Part shown: positions 6,048 to 10,469 of the stretch, piece after piece
Layout: every line of letters starts with the position of its first letter
How positions within the stretch are numbered: the stretch's first letter is position 1
DNA from: SURF-33 sp964598885
Lineage (GTDB): Bacteria; Desulfobacterota; Desulfobacteria; Desulfobacterales; Desulfosalsimonadaceae
Assembly: GCA_964598885.1 (NCBI GenBank)
Contig: CAZRES010000104.1
Coordinates: forward strand, 1-10,469
Reading direction: 5' to 3'
Length of the DNA stretch: 10,469 nt
The notes under the pieces: model-generated
The model's input: the letters and a program-made list of their open reading frames with translations, nothing else
Told to the model about the DNA's origin: nothing
Databases searched by the model: none
Made by a program: the position numbers and the translations under genes

Positions 6048-7625
6048 ATGTACAGGGAACTGGTAATCAATGCCGTCGGACCGGAAATCCGGGTGGCGCT
6101 GTTAGAGGACGGCACCATCGTTGAAATTTACGTGGAGAGAAGGGATGAATCCAATATCACGGGAAACATTTACAAAGGACGCATTCAGCGGGTCCTTCCG
6201 GGGATGCAGGCGGCTTTTGTGGATATCGGACTTCAGCAGTCGGCGTTCATCTATGTTGATGACGTCATTGATGCCCGGGTAAACGGAAATTTTGACGAAG
6301 TGCTTCTGTCAAACGACACCGTTGAAGAAGACACGGAAACGGTGCTGTCAAATGTCCATGAAACCGTGAGCGGTTCCAATGCCGTCGGCAGGCTCCCCAT
6401 TGAAGATGTGTTGCGTGAGGGCCAGGATATTCTGGTCCAGGTCGCCCGATCACCCATCGGCAGCAAGGGCGCCCGATTGACCACATTTATATCGATTCCG
6501 GGACGTTTTCTTGTTCTCATGCCCACAGTGGATCATGTGGGCATCTCCAGGCGGATCGAAAATGAGGCCGAACGCCAGCGTCTTAAAGAGTTGGTCCTGG
6601 AATCACGGGAGGAAAGCTTCGGCTACATTGTGCGCACGGCCGGCGAAGGCATTGAAACGGAAAAAATGCGGGAAGAAATGGCGTTTCTGGTCAATTTATG
6701 GGCCGATATTCAGAAAAAATTTTACAGTTCATCAGCGCCTACTCTACTCCACGAGGAACTGACGGTGACCTTGCGCAGCGTCCGGGATCTGCTCACCCAT
6801 GATGCCGACAAGGTCACCATTGATTCCCCCTCGGTTTATAAATCGGTACTGGCTTTTATTGAAAAATTCATGCCGCGGTTGAAAGATTCGGTTACTCATT
6901 TCGACCGCGCGGAGCCGATTTTCGATGCTTATAATCTGGAAGGCGATATTGCCAGGGCCTTGCGAAAAAAAATCTGGCTCAAATGCGGCGGGTATATCGT
7001 GATCGAAATGACCGAAGCGTTGATCGCCATCGATGTCAACACCGGTCGTTATGTCGGCAAGCATAATTTTGAGGAAACCATTTTAAAGACCAACCTGGAG
7101 GCGGTAAAAGAAATCGCTTATCAAATCCGTCTCCGGAATCTCGGCGGTATTGTCATTATCGATTTCATTGATATGGATCGAAAATCCAACCGGGAAAAAG
7201 TGTACAACGCCTTGGTGGAAGCCTTTAAAAAGGACAAGGCCAAAACCAGCGTACTTCCCATTTCCGAGATGGGTCTAATTGAAATGACTCGCAAACGCGT
7301 GGTAAAATCACTAAACCGAATGCTGTGCGAACCCTGCTTTTATTGCGAGGGCGAGGGAATTCTGTTGTCCCGACAAACCATCTGCAACAATATCTACCGG
7401 GAAGTTCTCCGCCTTTGCCAGGACATTACCGGAGACCGGATCAGTTTGCGGGTTCATCCTGAAATCGCGGATCTCCTTCTTGGTGCGGCCAACGATATTA
7501 TTATTTCATTGGAAAAACAGCTGGAACGACGGGTGATTATTTATCCCGTCCCCGAATATCATATTGAGCAATTCCATATTGTCGAGTTATCGCGGTCAGT
7601 CTCGTCACACGAAAACCAAAACTGA
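6048..7625 (+). CDS. rng: Ribonuclease G/E family endoribonuclease
   Basis: This single-strand-specific endoribonuclease acts in rRNA maturation and mRNA turnover, on RNAs with a 5' monophosphate. It has 525 residues, close to RNase G and lacking the long C-terminal degradosome scaffold of RNase E. An S1 RNA-binding domain spans about 35-130 (GNIYKGRIQRVLPGMQAAFVDIG). It carries an acidic insertion of about 40 residues (EVLLSNDTVEEDTETVL onward), as is common in this subgroup. The catalytic DNase I-like domain shows D329 in IAIDVNTGRYVGKHNFEETI and D372 in IIDFIDMDRKSNREKV, the two magnesium-binding aspartates. The zinc-link motif appears as C430 and C433 in CFYCEGEG, with an extra C427. The start ATG (6048) is preceded by AAGGA at 8 bp; an ATG at 6044 is out of frame. 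It may be co-transcribed with the radical SAM gene. Confidence 0.95.
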   Translation: MYRELVINAVGPEIRVALLEDGTIVEIYVERRDESNITGNIYKGRIQRVLPGMQAAFVDIGLQQSAFIYVDDVIDARVNGNFDEVLLSNDTVEEDTETVLSNVHETVSGSNAVGRLPIEDVLREGQDILVQVARSPIGSKGARLTTFISIPGRFLVLMPTVDHVGISRRIENEAERQRLKELVLESREESFGYIVRTAGEGIETEKMREEMAFLVNLWADIQKKFYSSSAPTLLHEELTVTLRSVRDLLTHDADKVTIDSPSVYKSVLAFIEKFMPRLKDSVTHFDRAEPIFDAYNLEGDIARALRKKIWLKCGGYIVIEMTEALIAIDVNTGRYVGKHNFEETILKTNLEAVKEIAYQIRLRNLGGIVIIDFIDMDRKSNREKVYNALVEAFKKDKAKTSVLPISEMGLIEMTRKRVVKSLNRMLCEPCFYCEGEGILLSRQTICNNIYREVLRLCQDITGDRISLRVHPEIADLLLGAANDIIISLEKQLERRVIIYPVPEYHIEQFHIVELSRSVSSHENQN

Positions 7626-7632
7626 TCCTGTA

Positions 7633-7660
7633 AATCAAATCAGTGGTTGATTATTTTTTT
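7633..7660 (+). terminator. Weak intrinsic terminator after rng
   Basis: AATCAA (7633-7638) pairs with TTGATT (7647-7652) around an 8-nt loop, followed by ATTTTTTT. The seven T residues and the position 8 nt after the rng stop fit a terminator, but the stem is short and mostly A-U. Confidence 0.4.
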
Positions 7661-7664
7661 GATA

Positions 7665-7692
7665 TTGACAATATTGCCGCATTTATGATTAT
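7665..7692 (+). promoter_or_regulatory. Candidate promoter for the rpmH-rnpA-yidD-yidC-jag operon
   Basis: A perfect -35 TTGACA (7665-7670) is followed after 16 bp by GATTAT (7687-7692; 4 of 6 matches). Transcription would start near 7700, leaving a leader of about 100 nt. The -35 lies inside a near-perfect dyad, ATATTG-A-CAATAT (7662-7674). I saw no DnaA box (TTATCCACA type) around rpmH and no dnaA gene upstream, so there is no sign of the replication origin that often lies here. Confidence 0.5.
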
Positions 7693-7715
7693 GATTATTG
7701 GTTGAGATTTTTTAA

Positions 7716-7780
7716 ACATGATATTAACGAAGATACAGCTTCTACAGCGGAAGCGATAAAAAAACTGCGACATGATATTA
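7716..7780 (+). repeat. Direct repeat ACATGATATTA flanking a small hairpin in the rpmH leader
   Basis: ACATGATATTA occurs exactly twice, at 7716-7726 and 7770-7780. Between the copies GCTTC (7738-7742) can pair with GAAGC (7750-7754) around a 7-nt loop. Both lie in the predicted untranslated leader of rpmH; the second copy ends about 6 nt before the ribosome site. Function is unknown. Confidence 0.55.
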
Positions 7781-7800
7781 CATAACGAGGAAATGGACAG

Positions 7801-7935
7801 ATGAAAAGAACCTATCAACCCAGCAGAAAAAAACGATCGCGTACGCATGGATTTCTGGTACGCATGTCCACCCGGCAGGGGAGGATGGTGATTAAAAGGC
7901 GCCGCGCCAAGGGAAGAAAGCGTCTGGCGGTCTGA
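7801..7935 (+). CDS. rpmH: 50S ribosomal protein L34
   Basis: This 44-residue basic protein of the large ribosomal subunit begins MKRTYQPSRKKRSRTHGF and ends RRRAKGRKRLAV. The length and both ends match L34, with the standard THGF and RRRAKGRKRL blocks. Lysine and arginine make up over a third of the residues, as expected for an rRNA-binding protein. The ATG is preceded by ACGAGG with a 10-nt gap. It is the first gene of the rpmH-rnpA-yidD-yidC-jag cluster, with rnpA starting 51 bp downstream. The clean promoter and structured leader upstream suggest it sets the expression of the whole operon. Confidence 0.97.
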   Translation: MKRTYQPSRKKRSRTHGFLVRMSTRQGRMVIKRRRAKGRKRLAV

Positions 7936-7986
7936 AACGGCATGGCCCACGGGCTGTCCGGGCAAATTCAAGGTTTGATATATTGA

Positions 7987-8334
7987 GTGAATGGAAACCA
8001 GTTTAAAAAATCGGATCGACTTCTAAAACGTTTTGAATTTAAGAGGCTATCAACTTCCGGAAAAACGATTCAGGACCGATTTTTCATCGTTGTGTTCCAA
8101 CCCGCCGCCGGAATACAAACACGCCTGGGAATTACCGTATCAAAACGTGTGGGAAATGCCGTCACAAGAAACCATATCAAGCGGATAGTGCGCGAAGTTT
8201 TCCGGTTGCGGCGCGATCGGATTCCCGTTGCGATGGATGTCAACGTAATCGCCAAAAAATCGGCTGCCGACATATCCTTTGCCCAGACAGACACCTCCCT
8301 GAAAAAGCTGTTTGTCAGACTGGAGGCAAAATAA
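7987..8334 (+). CDS. rnpA: Ribonuclease P protein component
   Basis: This is the protein subunit of RNase P. It binds the catalytic RNA and helps it cut the 5' leader from precursor tRNAs. It has 115 residues, a normal length. The N-terminal FKKSDRLLKRFEFKRL block and the RNR-type RNA-binding motif within KRVGNAVTRNHIKRIVREVFR (residues 53-73) identify it. It starts with GTG at 7987, directly after an in-frame TGA (7984-7986), so no earlier start is possible. The only ribosome site I see, AAGG at 7970-7973, is 13 nt away and thus weakly placed. Its last codons contain GGAGG, which appears to serve yidD. The RNA partner (rnpB) is not in the window. Confidence 0.96.
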   Translation: MNGNQFKKSDRLLKRFEFKRLSTSGKTIQDRFFIVVFQPAAGIQTRLGITVSKRVGNAVTRNHIKRIVREVFRLRRDRIPVAMDVNVIAKKSAADISFAQTDTSLKKLFVRLEAK

Positions 8335-8335
8335 A

Positions 8336-8545
8336 ATTAAATATCTATTTTTAATTATTATAAGAATTTATCAGGCCCTGCTGTCCCCTTTAATTGGACC
8401 CGCATGCCGGTTTTCTCCGTCCTGTTCACAGTATGCGTATGAAGCGGTCAGAAAATACGGCATTCTGAAAGGCGGATGGTTGTCGATCAAGCGGCTTGCT
8501 CGCTGCCATCCGTTTCATCCGGGCGGCCTGGACCCGGTACCCTGA
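8336..8545 (+). CDS. yidD: Membrane protein insertion efficiency factor YidD (probable ATT start)
   Basis: YidD is a small protein at the inner face of the membrane that helps YidC and Sec insert membrane proteins. The body is unmistakable: RIYQALLSPLIGPACRFSPSCSQYAYEAV, then CHPFHPGGLDPVP at the end, with cysteines 24, 30 and 57. No ATG or GTG lies in a suitable place. A strong GGAGG (8322-8326, inside the end of rnpA) stands 9 nt before an ATT at 8336. Starting there gives 69 residues beginning (M)KYLFLIIIRIYQ, exactly the usual YidD N-terminus with its amphipathic helix. The alternative is TTG at 8312, which would add eight residues (MSDWRQNK) but has no ribosome site. The gene begins one base after the rnpA stop, so the two are translationally linked. 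Confidence 0.93.
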   Translation: MKYLFLIIIRIYQALLSPLIGPACRFSPSCSQYAYEAVRKYGILKGGWLSIKRLARCHPFHPGGLDPVP

Positions 8546-8746
8546 TTAGCGGGATGATTTCCACTCCGTCCATCTGTTTGCCATGCACTCGGATATGTTA
8601 CGTTTTTATTGACGCAGCAATAGTGCCCATGTGGCAATCGTGCCCGCAACCAGGATTTCCCGGAACCCAGACAGCGGAAATCTGTAATACAAAATGGGAT
8701 GCATCCCATTCCTGAACAAATGCCGCAAAACCAAATGGAGTTTTTC
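8546..8746 (+). other. Unusually long yidD-yidC spacer
   Basis: About 200 bp separate yidD from the chosen yidC start, although the other genes of this cluster are tightly packed. I see no convincing small gene: the only open stretches lack ribosome sites and family likeness. It holds a minor inverted repeat, TATTG (8607-8611) with CAATA (8618-8622), and the 18-bp palindrome listed separately. A TTGACG at 8609-8614 lacks a matching -10. Confidence 0.5.
8693..8710. repeat. Perfect 18-bp palindrome upstream of yidC
   Basis: AATGGGATGCATCCCATT is self-complementary over its full length. In RNA it could fold as a 7-bp stem with a TGCA loop. It ends 36 nt before the chosen yidC start and contains the earliest in-frame ATG (8699). 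No U-run follows, so it is not a terminator. Confidence 0.8.
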
Positions 8747-10411
8747 ATGGAACACTGGCGACTGGCTTTGGCCATTATCATTTCGATCGTGATTTTCGTT
8801 GCCTGGGATCTGCTGTTTGTCGATCGGCGCGAGGTACAACCGCCCCCTCAAACAACAGAGACGGTGGAAACCGTAGAGGAGCAGCCTCGTGCGGTTACAT
8901 CGGAAAGCGCACCGACGATTTACGAGACCGATCCCACCATAGTAACCGCCGATATTCCCGGTCGTCGATTCAGCGATATCACCGTCCAGACCCCTCTTTA
9001 CACGGCGCAAATCTCGGAAAAAGGCGCGGCCATCACCAGTTTCATACTGGAAAACTATCGGGAAGCTGTTGACAAGGATGCGCCAAAAAAACAAATTATT
9101 TCACCGAACAATTCCAAAGGGACCGCCATCGTCGAATTGGTTAATGATCCAACGCCGAATATGGCCGGGACGGTCTATACCACCGATGCAGATGCGGACA
9201 GGGTGGAGATGACAAAAACCGCCGACACCATAAGCTTTTTTATGGAAACGGCATCGGGCATCCTGATTGAAAAAAAATTCACTTTTTTCCCCGAAAGTTA
9301 TAAAATAATTTTAGATGTTTTGCTGACCAATCGCTCCGGCCAGCCGCTGGAGGGAGGAATGCAGGTATTACTGGCCAACCCACCCCCCGACGGAAGAGGC
9401 GGTTTTGCCTTTGAAGGGCCTTTTGCCTACATTGACGGCTCCCTGGAAACAATCAAGATCAACAAAATACCTAAAACCGACACATTAACCGGTGAAGTGT
9501 CCTGGGCGGGCCTGACCGGACGGTATTTCATGACCGCACTCGTTCCCCAAGGCCCTGATGAATCCGGTGTCCAGCTCAAGCTAAACCAAAAGGACCAGTT
9601 GGTGGAGGTCCGCATCGGTCATCCTGCCCAGCTCATTTCACCGGGAGAGACCCAGGCCAATAATTATTGCCTGTTTCTCGGGCCTAAACGGATTGAAGAC
9701 CTGCAGCAATGCGGGGGAAACCTTGAAAAAGCCGTTAATTTCGGCTTTTTCGACATTATCGCAAAACCATGCCTCTGGCTGATGAACCAGATTTATGATC
9801 GCGTCATTTCCAATTACGGTGTGGCGATCATCCTGCTGACTGCTCTCATCAAGCTGATTTTCTGGCCACTGGGATCGAAAAGCTATAAATCTATGGCGGA
9901 AATGAAGAAACTGCAGCCTCTGATGGCTGATATTCGAAAAAAATACAAGGATGATAAAAAGAAAATGAATGAGGAGGTCATGAACCTCTATCGCACGTAT
10001 AAGGTAAACCCCGTGAGCGGGTGTCTTCCCATGTTGGTGCAGATCCCGGTATTTATCGCTTTTTATCGGATGTTATACGAATCCATTGAATTGCGCCATG
10101 CCCCATTCGGACTATGGATCAATGATCTTTCTGCCCCGGACCGGCTGTTTCAATTCGATATCACCATCCCGCTGATGTACCCTCCATACGGGATACCGGT
10201 GTTGACCATCATCATGGGAGCAACGATGTTTTTGCAGCAGAAGCTGTCACCCCCGCCCGGCGACCCGACCCAGGCCAGGATCATGATGATGATGCCCATC
10301 GTGTTTACGTTCATTTTCATTAATTTCCCATCCGGACTGGTACTTTACTGGCTTGTCAACAATATCCTGTCCATCGCACAGCAATATTATATCACCAAAA
10401 AATTAGCCTGA
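8747..10411 (+). CDS. yidC: Membrane protein insertase YidC (Oxa1 family)
   Basis: YidC inserts and folds inner-membrane proteins, alone or with SecYEG. With this start it has 554 residues, normal for a Gram-negative YidC. TM1 lies at about 5-25 (LALAIIISIVIFVAWDLLFV). A proline- and acid-rich linker leads into the large periplasmic P1 domain (about 75-340). The conserved insertase core follows: SNYGVAIILLTALIKLIFWPL, the cytoplasmic hairpin SMAEMKKLQPLMADIRKKY, NPVSGCLPMLVQIPVFIAFY, and the last helices ending in SGLVLYWLVNNILSIAQQYY. The groove residue that is Arg366 in E. coli is K369 here, a conservative change. In-frame ATGs at 8699, 8720, 8735 and 8747 are possible starts; I chose 8747 because GGAG lies 6 bp upstream and TM1 then begins at the usual distance. 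It sits between yidD and jag. Confidence 0.95.
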   Translation: MEHWRLALAIIISIVIFVAWDLLFVDRREVQPPPQTTETVETVEEQPRAVTSESAPTIYETDPTIVTADIPGRRFSDITVQTPLYTAQISEKGAAITSFILENYREAVDKDAPKKQIISPNNSKGTAIVELVNDPTPNMAGTVYTTDADADRVEMTKTADTISFFMETASGILIEKKFTFFPESYKIILDVLLTNRSGQPLEGGMQVLLANPPPDGRGGFAFEGPFAYIDGSLETIKINKIPKTDTLTGEVSWAGLTGRYFMTALVPQGPDESGVQLKLNQKDQLVEVRIGHPAQLISPGETQANNYCLFLGPKRIEDLQQCGGNLEKAVNFGFFDIIAKPCLWLMNQIYDRVISNYGVAIILLTALIKLIFWPLGSKSYKSMAEMKKLQPLMADIRKKYKDDKKKMNEEVMNLYRTYKVNPVSGCLPMLVQIPVFIAFYRMLYESIELRHAPFGLWINDLSAPDRLFQFDITIPLMYPPYGIPVLTIIMGATMFLQQKLSPPPGDPTQARIMMMMPIVFTFIFINFPSGLVLYWLVNNILSIAQQYYITKKLA

Positions 10412-10428
10412 GACGGAGGATCTGTATT

Positions 10429-10469
10429 GTGGCTGTTTTAGAATTCGAGGGAAAAAGCGTGGAAAAAGC
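10429..10469 (+). CDS. jag: Jag/KhpB (SpoIIIJ-associated) RNA-binding protein, first 13 codons
   Basis: Only the start is present, reading MAVLEFEGKSVEKA with the last codon incomplete. The FEGKSVEKA stretch fits the Jag N-terminal domain. GTG at 10429 is preceded by GGAGGA at 8 bp and lies 17 bp after the yidC stop. Jag/KhpB proteins contain KH and R3H domains that bind RNA and usually follow yidC. The call rests on a short peptide plus gene order. Confidence 0.8.
   Translation, partial: MAVLEFEGKSVEK

Noticed and set aside
7626..7800. Possible replication origin near rpmH
   Set aside because: There is no DnaA-box cluster and no dnaA or dnaN gene; only the rpmH side of the common arrangement is present.
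7841..7866. Direct repeat GTACGCATG twice within rpmH
   Set aside because: Both copies lie in conserved L34 codons in different frames, so coincidence is enough.
8632..8648. Sigma54-like TGGCA...CGC sequence before yidC
   Set aside because: The GG and GC elements are separated by 11 rather than the required 10 bases, and the flanking bases do not fit.
8476..8715. A 79-codon open frame overlapping yidD and filling the yidD-yidC spacer
   Set aside because: Overlaps the end of yidD in another frame, has no ribosome site, and its composition resembles no known small protein.

Overview
The window looks like a conserved chromosomal region of an anaerobic delta-proteobacterium (Desulfobacterota), most plausibly a sulfate-reducing Desulfobacterales-type organism. 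This is inferred from four things: the LL-diaminopimelate aminotransferase route to lysine, a NifU/NifS-type iron-sulfur pair, a radical SAM-DUF2344 protein next to RNase G, and the style of YidC. No 16S or other decisive marker is present, so the taxonomy is an inference. The DNA is moderately GC-rich in the genes and AT-rich in the spacers. I see no insertion sequence, integrase, CRISPR array, tRNA or rRNA.

Left part, minus strand (1-2189): dapL, then an IscU/NifU-like Fe-S scaffold protein, then the N-terminal end of a NifS-like cysteine desulfurase that runs off the left edge. dapL has a clear sigma70-type promoter (TTGACA, 17 bp, TATATC). The scaffold and the desulfurase are 30 bp apart and should work as a pair, the desulfurase supplying sulfur and the scaffold assembling the cluster. 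The scaffold carries an extra His-rich linker and a zinc-ribbon-like tail.

Divergent spacer (2111-2581): about 470 bp without a gene. It holds the outward-facing dapL promoter, a rightward promoter candidate for the crotonase gene, and several palindromes between them.

Middle, plus strand (2582-7660): a crotonase-fold protein with only one of the two classic hydratase glutamates; an 861-residue B12-binding-type radical SAM protein fused to DUF2344; and RNase G/E. The last two are recurrent neighbours in many bacteria, which points to an RNA- or ribosome-linked role for the radical SAM protein, whose reaction is unknown to me. A two-hairpin spacer lies just before the RNase gene. A weak terminator follows it.

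Right part, plus strand (7665-10469): the classic rpmH-rnpA-yidD-yidC-jag cluster with its own promoter. It encodes ribosomal protein L34, the RNase P protein, the YidD insertion factor, the YidC insertase, and the start of Jag/KhpB. Points of note are a likely ATT start codon for yidD and an unusually long spacer (about 200 bp) before yidC that contains a perfect 18-bp palindrome.

Overall this is mostly housekeeping DNA. I do not see a new multi-gene system. The best leads are the uncharacterised radical SAM-DUF2344 protein, the zinc-ribbon NifU, the leader structures in front of the RNase G and rpmH genes, and the yidD start.
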